This document shows positions 18,309 to 26,156 of a stretch of 46,354 nt of DNA, one piece after another (positions within the stretch are counted from its first letter, which is position 1; every line of letters begins with the position of its first letter). Made by a program: the position numbers and the translations under genes. The DNA lies in NCBI GenBank assembly GCA_030378005.1, contig JAUCGF010000118.1:1-46354 (forward strand). The letters are read 5' to 3'. This stretch comes from Desulfococcaceae bacterium HSG9 (GTDB taxonomy: Bacteria > Desulfobacterota > Desulfobacteria > Desulfobacterales > JAUCGF01). A model generated the notes under the pieces. The model did not search any database. It was given only the letters and a program-made list of their open reading frames with translations, and had not been told where the DNA came from.

Positions 18309-18709
18309 TGTGCTGCGGAAGCATTTAAAAACGTAAAAGATTTATTTATAGATGAAACGTAAATGCCTAATTTCAAACGATAAACAAAAGGAGAATTACA
18401 GCAGGAAATACAAAGCCCGTATGGTAAAAAACACAATAATCTCAGATGTATGCAAAACGATTCGTTTTCTTGGTTATACAGTGCAGGGAAGCATACATGA
18501 CTACTGTCTGTGAAACAAAAGAATTCCCGCAAGAGGAAGATTGGTTTGAACTTTTTAATTTATGGGTGGATTTAGGATTTTTGGGAATTAAGAAAGATTA
18601 TAAATCCGCCAGCATTAATATTCCTCATAAAAACCAAGAAAATCAAAGCCTACCCTGCTTAATGAAAGAACAAAAAGAAGAAAACAGAAAGATAAGCAAA
18701 GCAAAATAA
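18309..18709 (+). pseudogene. Decayed IS5-type (DDE_Tnp_4) transposase fragment
   Basis: Three frames read in order give one transposase: from 18309 the segment KDLFIDET up to a stop at 18360; then in the next frame QKENYSRKYKARMVKNTII and FLGYTVQGSIHDYCL (stop at 18511); then in the third frame EFPQEEDWFELFNLWVDLG, FLGIKKDYKSASINIPHK and KEQKEENRKISK. This order (FIDxT, QKENYSGKxKRHTxKN, GSxHDY, DLGYLGI, IPHKKP) is that of IS5-group DDE transposases. One stop, two frameshifts and missing ends make it non-functional. It lies next to the RAMP cassette. Confidence 0.75.
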
Positions 18710-18745
18710 AAACAATAAACATATAGATTAAAACGGAGGTTAACG

Positions 18746-19063
18746 ATGGATGATTTTATACATCGAGTACGAAATGGTAATTTAAAAGGGTATGGAGTTA
18801 ATAAAAACAGGAATGACCGGCGTAAGCCTAAAATTGGTAGTCATCGCAAAACTGGTGCCGCCGATTGGCCTGTGATTAAAAAACATTTGGAAAAGATTAA
18901 TGATAATCATCAACGGATTGCCATTGCTGAAGAGCGTAAAGCCAAGTCTGAAGAACGCAAAGCCGATGCAATTGAACGTATTGCTGATTGTTTAAGTCAA
19001 TTGTTGTTGAAGTCATCGCCAGAAAGCAGCATAGAATCACCCAACCAAACAATAAGCTCCTGA
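18746..19063 (+). CDS. Small hypothetical protein with C-terminal coiled coil
   Basis: A 105-residue protein preceded by a strong ribosome site (ACGGAGG, 6 nt before the ATG). The N-terminal half is basic (NRNDRRKPKIGSHRKTG). Residues 60-92 form a charged heptad helix (IAIAEERKAKSEERKADAIE) typical of small deltaproteobacterial coiled-coil proteins of unknown role. It converges with the Cas6-like gene, 19 bp away. No family function is known to me; the good start site and biased composition make it likely to be real. Confidence 0.65.
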   Translation: MDDFIHRVRNGNLKGYGVNKNRNDRRKPKIGSHRKTGAADWPVIKKHLEKINDNHQRIAIAEERKAKSEERKADAIERIADCLSQLLLKSSPESSIESPNQTISS

Positions 19064-19082
19064 TATTTATTATAATTTAATC

Positions 19083-20123
19083 TTATGATAAGCCAGACAA
19101 CCGTTCAATGGTAAAGGTGCCGAGGCCGTAGTGGGTGTATCGTCCGATATGGAGTATGGCCGCCAGCCCAAGCAGAGGGATAAAGGCTTCCGGAAAAGTG
19201 GCGGTATAAGTTTGGGAACCCATAGCGACGCCAGGCCAGTGAGCGGGAGGTGCGCAAAGCGCCTTTTTATAAATAGGAATATGGCTGGCTTGTTTCCATG
19301 CGGTTTTTAGTGCCATTTGTTGTTCTTTTCCGATAAATTTCCACAATTCATCAAAATTGGTAATTTTTCCTGCTATGAGGTTGTTCATCCTGAAAATCAG
19401 CGCTTCTATGATTTTTTTTAAAGACGGCGCAGGCATAGCACGGTTTTGGTGTTTGCTGTTACGTCGCCAGGTTTTTCGACCATGATGCCTGGCTGTTTTA
19501 TCCGATAAATCATAAGGTGCCAGCCATCTGATCGTATCCGGAGGCAGTTCGGGATTGATGGTGTATGATAGGTTTTCAGACCATTGAAACGGCGTGACGT
19601 GATAATTCAAATCCAATTGACCGTTTTCGACAATAGGCTCCCACAGTTTTCCCCGTGCGGCATAAACAGCATGAATTTCAAATTTGCCCCATAAGCAGTT
19701 GGGATACGTCATACGTTTATCATAAGAAAGACCGGCTTCCTCAATCGCCGGCATGATTATTTCCAAAAAATAACCGTGGTCAGCGCTATCGCCAAACAAT
19801 TTTAATTCCCATAAAATAAACTCGCCTTCGCCAAAACTGCGTTTTTCATACGGATAGGCGAATATAACGGATTCAATTGGCCATGATATTTCCGGTACTC
19901 GTTTTATCAGTTTGCCAGCCATGCTTTTAAAACCGCCATAAGGCTCCCATGCTGCCAGCGCTTTTCTCCATGGACGCGCTTGCGCTGTGGGCAACCTTTT
20001 GGCGATGGCAGTTCCCAAAACAAGGGAAATTTCGGTCGGTAGATAGTTCGACAACCACGCCATGGAACGATTGACGCGTAAAACAAACAGATAACGAATC
20101 AGATTAATAGGAATAGCGGACAT
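19083..20123 (-). CDS. Cas6-like RAMP-superfamily protein
   Basis: A 346-residue protein whose C-terminus has the RAMP glycine-rich loop HIGRYTHYGLGTFTI (residues 325-339), followed by a final short strand, as in Cas6 crRNA-processing endoribonucleases. The N-terminal half carries alternating strand/helix segments (KLIKRVPEISWPIESV, FILWELKLFGDSADHGYF) consistent with a second ferredoxin-like fold. A catalytic His cannot be assigned safely. The gene is third in the operon and overlaps the zinc-finger gene by 20 bp, so it is co-translated with the fused RAMP effector. The likely role is processing or binding of a guide RNA, but no array is present in the window. Confidence 0.7.
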   Translation of the reverse strand: MSAIPINLIRYLFVLRVNRSMAWLSNYLPTEISLVLGTAIAKRLPTAQARPWRKALAAWEPYGGFKSMAGKLIKRVPEISWPIESVIFAYPYEKRSFGEGEFILWELKLFGDSADHGYFLEIIMPAIEEAGLSYDKRMTYPNCLWGKFEIHAVYAARGKLWEPIVENGQLDLNYHVTPFQWSENLSYTINPELPPDTIRWLAPYDLSDKTARHHGRKTWRRNSKHQNRAMPAPSLKKIIEALIFRMNNLIAGKITNFDELWKFIGKEQQMALKTAWKQASHIPIYKKALCAPPAHWPGVAMGSQTYTATFPEAFIPLLGLAAILHIGRYTHYGLGTFTIERLSGLS

Positions 20124-20994
20124 AAGATAAAAGATCGTAGAGCAATTGAATCCGGGTTCGCGGCCATTGCCGAATATTCCATGAATTCAGCATATCTTTG
20201 GCCTCATCGCTTAAATAGCCCATAAAACGCCCCCAGTAAAATTGCTCCTCTTTGACACTTTTCAGTTGAGTTAATTCCAAAAAATTTTTTCGGGCATCCG
20301 AATTGAGTAATGTGCGGAAAACAGTGGCCATTTCCAGCAGATTAAGAAATTCACTGACTTCAAAGGTAAGCACACCTTGTTTTTCACGACTTTGGGGATC
20401 AAAGATTTGATGCGCCGCGGAATAGAACCTTACGCGCAGTAAATCCATGGGAAAGCGGGCTTCATGATGCACCGCACGGCAAAGAATATCGCCCATGTTC
20501 CCTCTTTTGCTATTACCTGTGGTCGGAAAAATCTGGATCAGTCCTTTAATATCCGAGCCTTGATAAATAAGAAGCTCCCGAATCCATTCAGCTAATTTTT
20601 TACGATACAGCATTATCAGGAAATGATGATCGTCATGGATATAAACACCATGAAAATCAGTGCGCCCAAATAACTTATCCGGACTGATTTGAGGAGGGAT
20701 ATAATTGACAAATCCCCATACAATAATGGCCGGATTTGAAATCCTACTCAAACGAGATGACCACGCAATAATCATTTGACATGTTTTACAATAGCGCGCC
20801 GCAAGCGAATCATCATGGGGATAGAAATGGCATCTCTGGCAAGGTGTATCGGTCAGCAAAAACGGCTGCCCGATCTTTTCCTGATTTTGGGCCTGATTTT
20901 GGAAAAGATCGGGAGATTTGTGAATGAGGCGTATAACGGCCATCAGTTCAGCACCGCTTCGGCATCCGCGTAGCCAATTAAAGGGTGTCTGCAT
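20104..20994 (-). CDS. Zinc-finger protein of the RAMP cassette, unknown function
   Basis: A 296-residue protein with a four-cysteine zinc site (C52, C55, C69, C72; CQRC and CKTC). It is followed by an alpha/beta region that contains a strand-turn-strand segment GVYIHDDHHFLIML (116-129) and a helical C-terminus (about 215-296). Zinc ribbon, palm-like hairpin and helical end would be the order of domains in a Cas10 subunit lacking the HD and first palm parts, but the GGDD motif is not present and the similarity is only suggestive. It overlaps both neighbours (17 and 20 bp), which ties it functionally to the RAMP effector and the Cas6-like protein. No family was recognised. Confidence 0.7.
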   Translation of the reverse strand: MQTPFNWLRGCRSGAELMAVIRLIHKSPDLFQNQAQNQEKIGQPFLLTDTPCQRCHFYPHDDSLAARYCKTCQMIIAWSSRLSRISNPAIIVWGFVNYIPPQISPDKLFGRTDFHGVYIHDDHHFLIMLYRKKLAEWIRELLIYQGSDIKGLIQIFPTTGNSKRGNMGDILCRAVHHEARFPMDLLRVRFYSAAHQIFDPQSREKQGVLTFEVSEFLNLLEMATVFRTLLNSDARKNFLELTQLKSVKEEQFYWGRFMGYLSDEAKDMLNSWNIRQWPRTRIQLLYDLLSYVRYSY

Positions 20995-23900
20995 TCAACG
21001 CGCTCTGCAATTTTTGTAAATGAGCAACCGTTTTGACATCGCTCCATTGTTTTATATCAAACGGCAGACGCCATTTTGAATCCATTTGAGCGGCATAGCG
21101 TTTATTCCAATCGGTCAGATAACTTTCCGGCCGAATATTCAGAAGCACACTGCCAAAACCGAGATAGCGGTTATTACCTAACTTATGCGCCAATTGCGGT
21201 TCTAACGCCAAGCACCAAACCAAGCGCTGTAATTCTTCTTCGAGCAGATTCCAAAAACGCAGGCTGAAACGCGCCTTAGCACCAGGCATCATCGCTCTGA
21301 AATAGCGTGCCTGAACGGTGTCCGGAGCGAACGTATCGGTTTGTTCAACTATTGGAGCTAGCGGCGCATGGGGAAAAATCCGCCAACGTTTGTCAATGAG
21401 CAGTCTGGCGGCATTGCCCCCTTTTTGTTCCCGCCATTGGCCGTCTCCGTATTGCCAGTAGCCGTAAGGAAAGGGAACTTTAAACCAAGCTGGTTGCTGA
21501 TTTTCAAACTTAGCCATATTAAACACCAAGCGCCCCATTAACGCCTGATTAGGGCCGTTTCCCACCCATCCGAATAAACTGTCACAGGGATTAAGACGGC
21601 TGATATCAATGCTGTCACCATCGGAATTACTGGCTATCGAATAAATATGACGCACCATGCCTTTCAAACTGCGGCTGGGAAGCGCATATATTCTTTCCAC
21701 ATCGCGTCGTTCCGCTTCCGGCGACGCGATGGAAAAAAAATCATGTCCGTTCACAGGGCCATCGTCAAACATTTTGGTATAAGAAGGTTCGCCGCTTTCC
21801 TGAATGTTTAAAGGGGTCAATACTTCGACATCAATATCAAGCATTCCACAAAGGCCGCCGAATGCACGATGAGAAATAAATCCCCCACGGGCCTGAGGCG
21901 GTTTTTCCTGAACCAGAGTTTTTCCTCCCGTTAGTGCCTGAGTAGGTTCCAGTGCAGCGGTCGCTTCCGCACCTTCCAGTTCCAGCTTATGCCAAACTCC
22001 GCTTGGTTCTAACGCCTGCTTACCAAACAATTTAACTCCGACTGTGGAATCAGCGGCAGTCAGCCATTCCAACCTGGCAATTTCGACTTCAACCCACCCG
22101 AAACCGCTTGTTTTTTGGCCTCCCAGAGGAATGTCGCCATTTCTAAAATCACGAATTAAATGGCGTAAAAGCGTGATTGCGGGCAAATCATCCGGCTGAA
22201 TATCCTGAACATCAATTCGCGCTTTAAATTCCAGTTCCTTGCCATAAGCATAAAGATAATCGCGTTTAGCGGTTTCAATGGGACGTCCGGTCTTGGGTTC
22301 CATTTTAATTCCATCAACGGAACACCAGTTTTGGTCGGGATTATCCGGGTCTGTCAGGTAGGCATCTGAAAAAAAGACCCGGCCGCGGCGTCCCTGAGCG
22401 CCAAAAAGACGTATCAGAAGATCATCCGTCTTCCTGGATTCACCTTGCAGAGTTTTCAACAATTGGGAGGCACGTTTGCGAAAAGCGCCTTTGATAGTGC
22501 TTCCGGGAATGTAGGCTTCCCATGAACCCTGCTCCTCGGAAGATGCTTTCCAGGTTAACATGCGCATAAAGACAGTATCATAAGGTTTGCCGTATTTGCG
22601 TGATTTTTCACGCTTGGAAGCACCGCCTAAACGGAAATCAATATGATATGGCTGGGCGAGTTCCTGGCGTGTGCGGTCACGATAATATTTAAGAAAGGCT
22701 ATCTGGTTGCGATCATTGGTGATGCTTTTACTTAAATTGGTTTTATTCAGCATGTGATTGAATCTCACCCGACGATGGTCACTTAAAAATTCCCTCCAAA
22801 TTGCCGGATTGATACCTTCGGGAACCATCTTGGGATCGCCCCAATCATATTCCGTGATTTTCCCGTCCATAATCATCAATTTGATATTAAGATGTTCCAT
22901 ACGGCTTTTTATTTCAGCATCCACCCAGCCATCGCTTTGAAGAAGTTTAATCTGCTGATCGACCTGCTGGAATAACTTGGGCAGAATCTTCTGACATTCC
23001 TGCGCCACGACCAGGGTCAGGGCATCTTCATCCTTTAGTGCTTCATCAAGAGCAGGAGCTATGTTTTTATCCAGTCCCATCATTTTGGCAAGGCGTTCCC
23101 AACCGGTTCTGTCCAATTCCTGACGAGTTTCTTTTTGAAGTTCCATTGCACTGACAACCCGTTTGGACATGTTGGCCTTTTTTCCCAGAGCGGCTTTAAA
23201 ATCGTCGGATGCTTTGTCTTTATCCGTATATTGCTTATCGGCATACGGCTTGATCTGGTTGAGGATTTTTGGGGCAAGGCCATGTTTACCCTTACCTAAC
23301 TTTGACATTGCCGCAGATGGCAATGTCCAGAATTCAACTTTTCTGGCGGAACGCTTCATCAACCAAATAGCAATCAGGCGCGGCAACAGTTCACTAAATT
23401 TCTTTTTCCAATCATCCGGATTAAGAATCACACCGCCTAATGTCATTGCCATGCGTTTACGAATAAAACCGGGAATCGTCTTCATACCTTCAACCAGCAA
23501 TTTCGCTTCAATATCCGCAAAGGAAGCGGTGAGCGGGTCAATTTTACCCCAATTCCAGCCGATTAACATCGGATTTTCTGCGTTAAACGCCATATCGACT
23601 CTTAAATGGTTGGTTTGGGCAAACACATCAGGAGCATTTTCCACTTCAAAAGGAATTTTCATTTCCAGACGTACACGCCCGAGTCCCTTGCTTTTACCGG
23701 CACCGAACCAAAAACGGCCGGCTATTAGCTCTTGGAGAAGATAATACAGTTGCGCTTGAGTTTCCTTATTTTTAAGGGCGGCATCTTTGACTGACATCGT
23801 AAAGTCAAAAACCGAATTGCGCAAGATCGTTTCCATCTTATAATTGGCGTTAGATTCCGAAGCCCAGCGGTCTTCATCCAACTTAATGCCCATACGCAAA

Positions 23901-24199
23901 TCAAAAAAATTATCCCTTTGATAGCTTCCTTTTTGAAGATTGCAATCAACTTTATTAATAAGACCGTTCGGCATGGATGCGCCATACAACCGTTGCCAGA
24001 GTTGATTCAGCAAACCGATATTTTTACCATTGCGGGATTGGCCGATAAACGCATCCATTAAAGACTGTGCGGTTCCGGTGATCTCACCAGCCAATGAAAC
24101 CAGACGATGCTTGCCATCGCCATCCCTGGTAAATAGCGTTTTACGAGCATTCCCCCGGTAAATGGGTGCTTCGACGTGAAGCAGGCCTTTTAAAATCAT
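20978..24199 (-). CDS. Multi-RAMP (Cas7-like) fusion protein, candidate single-polypeptide type III-like effector
   Basis: A 1073-residue protein built of repeated RAMP units. Unit 1 (1-185): strand KGLLHVEAPIYRG, AGEITGTAQSL, and glycine loop GAGKSKGLGRVRL (166-178). A possible unit 2 begins at 199 (LRVDMAFNAENPMLIG, TIPGFIRKR at 241-249) and runs into a long helical region (about 320-440). Unit 3 (about 515-710): IPGSTIKGAFRKRA (564-577), RLFG, GRVFFSDAYL, loop GGQKTSGFGWVEVEI. Unit 4 (about 785-1025): ALPSRSLKGMVRHIY (839-853), DSLFGW, GRLVF, loop HKLGNNRYLGFGSVLL (1005-1020). These are the Csm3/Csm5/Cmr4-type crRNA-binding motifs; unit 4 resembles the TIGR03986 RAMP group. GGAGGG sits 7 nt before the ATG. 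It is the first gene of a three-gene overlapping operon. Confidence 0.85.
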   Translation of the reverse strand: MILKGLLHVEAPIYRGNARKTLFTRDGDGKHRLVSLAGEITGTAQSLMDAFIGQSRNGKNIGLLNQLWQRLYGASMPNGLINKVDCNLQKGSYQRDNFFDLRMGIKLDEDRWASESNANYKMETILRNSVFDFTMSVKDAALKNKETQAQLYYLLQELIAGRFWFGAGKSKGLGRVRLEMKIPFEVENAPDVFAQTNHLRVDMAFNAENPMLIGWNWGKIDPLTASFADIEAKLLVEGMKTIPGFIRKRMAMTLGGVILNPDDWKKKFSELLPRLIAIWLMKRSARKVEFWTLPSAAMSKLGKGKHGLAPKILNQIKPYADKQYTDKDKASDDFKAALGKKANMSKRVVSAMELQKETRQELDRTGWERLAKMMGLDKNIAPALDEALKDEDALTLVVAQECQKILPKLFQQVDQQIKLLQSDGWVDAEIKSRMEHLNIKLMIMDGKITEYDWGDPKMVPEGINPAIWREFLSDHRRVRFNHMLNKTNLSKSITNDRNQIAFLKYYRDRTRQELAQPYHIDFRLGGASKREKSRKYGKPYDTVFMRMLTWKASSEEQGSWEAYIPGSTIKGAFRKRASQLLKTLQGESRKTDDLLIRLFGAQGRRGRVFFSDAYLTDPDNPDQNWCSVDGIKMEPKTGRPIETAKRDYLYAYGKELEFKARIDVQDIQPDDLPAITLLRHLIRDFRNGDIPLGGQKTSGFGWVEVEIARLEWLTAADSTVGVKLFGKQALEPSGVWHKLELEGAEATAALEPTQALTGGKTLVQEKPPQARGGFISHRAFGGLCGMLDIDVEVLTPLNIQESGEPSYTKMFDDGPVNGHDFFSIASPEAERRDVERIYALPSRSLKGMVRHIYSIASNSDGDSIDISRLNPCDSLFGWVGNGPNQALMGRLVFNMAKFENQQPAWFKVPFPYGYWQYGDGQWREQKGGNAARLLIDKRWRIFPHAPLAPIVEQTDTFAPDTVQARYFRAMMPGAKARFSLRFWNLLEEELQRLVWCLALEPQLAHKLGNNRYLGFGSVLLNIRPESYLTDWNKRYAAQMDSKWRLPFDIKQWSDVKTVAHLQKLQSALNADTL

Positions 24200-24355
24200 A
24201 CTTTTCCCTCCAATTGATATTTAACATTCAGCAATTTACAAGAATCTATGGCTGACGAGTACAAATTAAGTATCTGGTTAAATTAAAGAAACTCCTTTAG
24301 CATATTTAAGTTTTAATCACAAACAGATTGTTACGAAATTAATTTTTTACCAAAT

Positions 24356-24904
24356 TCAAAAGTTTGCCGGTTTACAGATAATCTCACGAATACGCATCGC
24401 AAACAGGTCAGATTGATTGGCCGGTTTTAATACGAGTGCCGCATCGGCACCTCGGGCGGTACCTCCGACCGAGATGATATCTTTGCCGGTGAGCGCACCG
24501 GCATCCGTCGCCATGATGGAAATCTCGACCGCAACTTTGACGCCTTGCCCGAATAGACGCAGCGTGTCAGCAATGAGCAATACAGGAAAACCGCCCTGAT
24601 ATTTGTTAAATAAGGAACGTTCCACGCCCGATAAAGCATGGGTGGCGGATACAACTTCAGCTCCCTGATCACGCAATTTGCTTTTAACTTCATCAGGCAT
24701 TATATTTTTGAACGGTTCTTTAAAACCGCAGTGATAAGTGACAACTGTAATTTTAAAATTGCTAAAAATATCCAAGGCCAAAAAGGCGGTTTCGCCTTTG
24801 CTGGATGCAACCACCACTTCATCTAGTCCGAGTTCCTGGCCACGCTGATAAGCAAGTTCCAGTGTTTTCCGAGTGTTGACTTTGCCCGGTTTTTCAAAGT
24901 ACAT
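24356..24904 (-). CDS. Pyruvate kinase C-terminal-like domain protein
   Basis: A 182-residue stand-alone protein resembling the C-terminal (allosteric) alpha/beta domain of pyruvate kinase, known as a separate family in archaea and deltaproteobacteria. It starts MYFEKPGKVNTRKTLELA; VVVASSKGETAFLAL is the conserved substrate-free PK_C pocket and VEISIMATDAGAL and ISVGGTARGADAALVL complete the fold. The catalytic barrel of pyruvate kinase is absent, so no kinase activity is expected; a ligand-binding regulatory role is likely. GGAG precedes the ATG. It is divergent from mltG and reads toward the RAMP operon, 156 bp upstream of it, so read-through is possible. Confidence 0.85.
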   Translation of the reverse strand: MYFEKPGKVNTRKTLELAYQRGQELGLDEVVVASSKGETAFLALDIFSNFKITVVTYHCGFKEPFKNIMPDEVKSKLRDQGAEVVSATHALSGVERSLFNKYQGGFPVLLIADTLRLFGQGVKVAVEISIMATDAGALTGKDIISVGGTARGADAALVLKPANQSDLFAMRIREIICKPANF

Positions 24905-25105
24905 AATGATCTCCTTGTAGTTTGTGCATAAATATCCGTTACAGAAAAAAGCTTTGCAAATGGCGAGTTTTCCGGTAAAATAGTTCTGATTCTATAAGTC
25001 AGACGGGTTCGTTTGTCTTATGTAGCCGTTTGATAGCACAACAAACGCTAATTGGCAAATTATAATGAAAGATTGAAGTAAAACTTGATATACATGAGGA
25101 GTAGC

Positions 25106-25126
25106 GTGGCTACGATTTATCCATGA
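25106..25126 (+). CDS. Six-codon minicistron coupled to mltG
   Basis: A GTG at 25106, only 4 nt after a strong AGGAG (25097-25101), opens a six-codon frame (V-A-T-I-Y-P) ending in TGA at 25124-25126. That TGA overlaps the ATG of mltG (ATGA). The AGGAG is too far (21 nt) from the mltG ATG to serve it directly, so mltG translation may depend on termination of this minicistron. Confidence 0.4.
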   Translation: MATIYP

Positions 25127-26127
25127 AAAAATTTATTATTATTACCGCTCTGATGTTAATGTGTGTTTTAGGCGGCATTGTTTTTTTAGCTAATGATTTA
25201 TGGCGCTATGCACATTCGGCATCAGGCGCAGATGCGTCGCCTGAAATTTTTACAATCCGCTCCGGACAAGGACTTGACGCCATTGCCCAACTGTTGCACC
25301 AAGCGAATATGATTGAATATCCGTTTAAATATAAGCTAATCGTTCAACTCAGGGGGGAAGCGCAAAAACTCAAGGCAGGCGAGTATCTGATCTCTGCGTC
25401 CATGACTCCGCTTGAAATTTTGGATAAAATCGTGCGCGGTGACGTGCATCTTTTCAAACTGACTGTTCCAGAAGGCTATAATTTGCATCAGATTGCCGCT
25501 TTGGTCGGTGTCGCGGGGCTTGCGTCAGAAGATGCTTTCTACAAAGCGGCAACCAATCCGGCAGAGGTGCGCCGGCAGAATATTGATGCGAGTACGTTTG
25601 AGGGGTATCTCTTCCCGGAGACCTATTATTTTCCTTCGCAAATTACGCCTGTCCAAATCATCACCAGAATGGTCAAACAATTTCGGGCAGTGTTTACAGA
25701 TGAGATGCAACAGCGCGCTCAGGAAATGAATCTTTCAATTCATCAGGTGGTAACGCTGGCTTCGATTATCGAAAAAGAAACCGGTGCGGCTGAAGAACGA
25801 GCTGTCATTTCATCCGTGTTTCATAATCGTTTGAAAAAGCGGATGCGTCTTGAGAGTGACCCCACGGTCATTTACGGCTTGAAATCTTTTGACGGCAATC
25901 TCACACGCAAACATCTTAAAACCCTGACACCTTATAATACATACTTAATCAAAGGATTGCCGCCGGGTCCCATCGCAAATCCAGGTCGTGAAGCGATTCG
26001 CGCAGTCCTGTATCCAGACGACACCCGCTTTCTTTTTTTCGTGTCCAAAAAGGACAGTACGCACTATTTCTCCACTAACCTCAAAAGCCATAACAGGGCG
26101 GTGCGTAAATATCAAAAAATCAAGTAA
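25123..26127 (+). CDS. mltG: MltG, endolytic murein transglycosylase
   Basis: A 334-residue inner-membrane-anchored lytic transglycosylase (YceG family) that cuts nascent glycan strands and sets their length. An N-terminal signal-anchor (about 4-24) is followed by a LysM-like region (IRSGQGLDAIAQLL) and the YceG catalytic domain with E217 in TLASIIEKETG, the position of the catalytic Glu (E218 in E. coli). The ESDPTVIYG, PYNTYLIKGLPPGPI and FFVSKKDSTHYFS motifs are family hallmarks. The length matches the E. coli enzyme (340). The usual partner tmk is absent downstream. Confidence 0.95.
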   Translation: MKKFIIITALMLMCVLGGIVFLANDLWRYAHSASGADASPEIFTIRSGQGLDAIAQLLHQANMIEYPFKYKLIVQLRGEAQKLKAGEYLISASMTPLEILDKIVRGDVHLFKLTVPEGYNLHQIAALVGVAGLASEDAFYKAATNPAEVRRQNIDASTFEGYLFPETYYFPSQITPVQIITRMVKQFRAVFTDEMQQRAQEMNLSIHQVVTLASIIEKETGAAEERAVISSVFHNRLKKRMRLESDPTVIYGLKSFDGNLTRKHLKTLTPYNTYLIKGLPPGPIANPGREAIRAVLYPDDTRFLFFVSKKDSTHYFSTNLKSHNRAVRKYQKIK

Positions 26128-26156
26128 GGGTTATAATTGTCTTTAGCCGAGGTTGT

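Noticed and set aside
20104..20994. Calling the zinc-finger protein Cas10
   Set aside because: No HD domain and no GGDD motif; the similarity is limited to domain order, so only a cautious note is given.
23163..23744. Plus-strand frame of 193 codons
   Set aside because: Antisense shadow of the fused RAMP gene, Ser/Arg/Pro-rich composition typical of a shadow frame.
17107..24355. CRISPR array near the RAMP cassette
   Set aside because: No set of three or more regularly spaced direct repeats was seen; only isolated inverted repeats are present.
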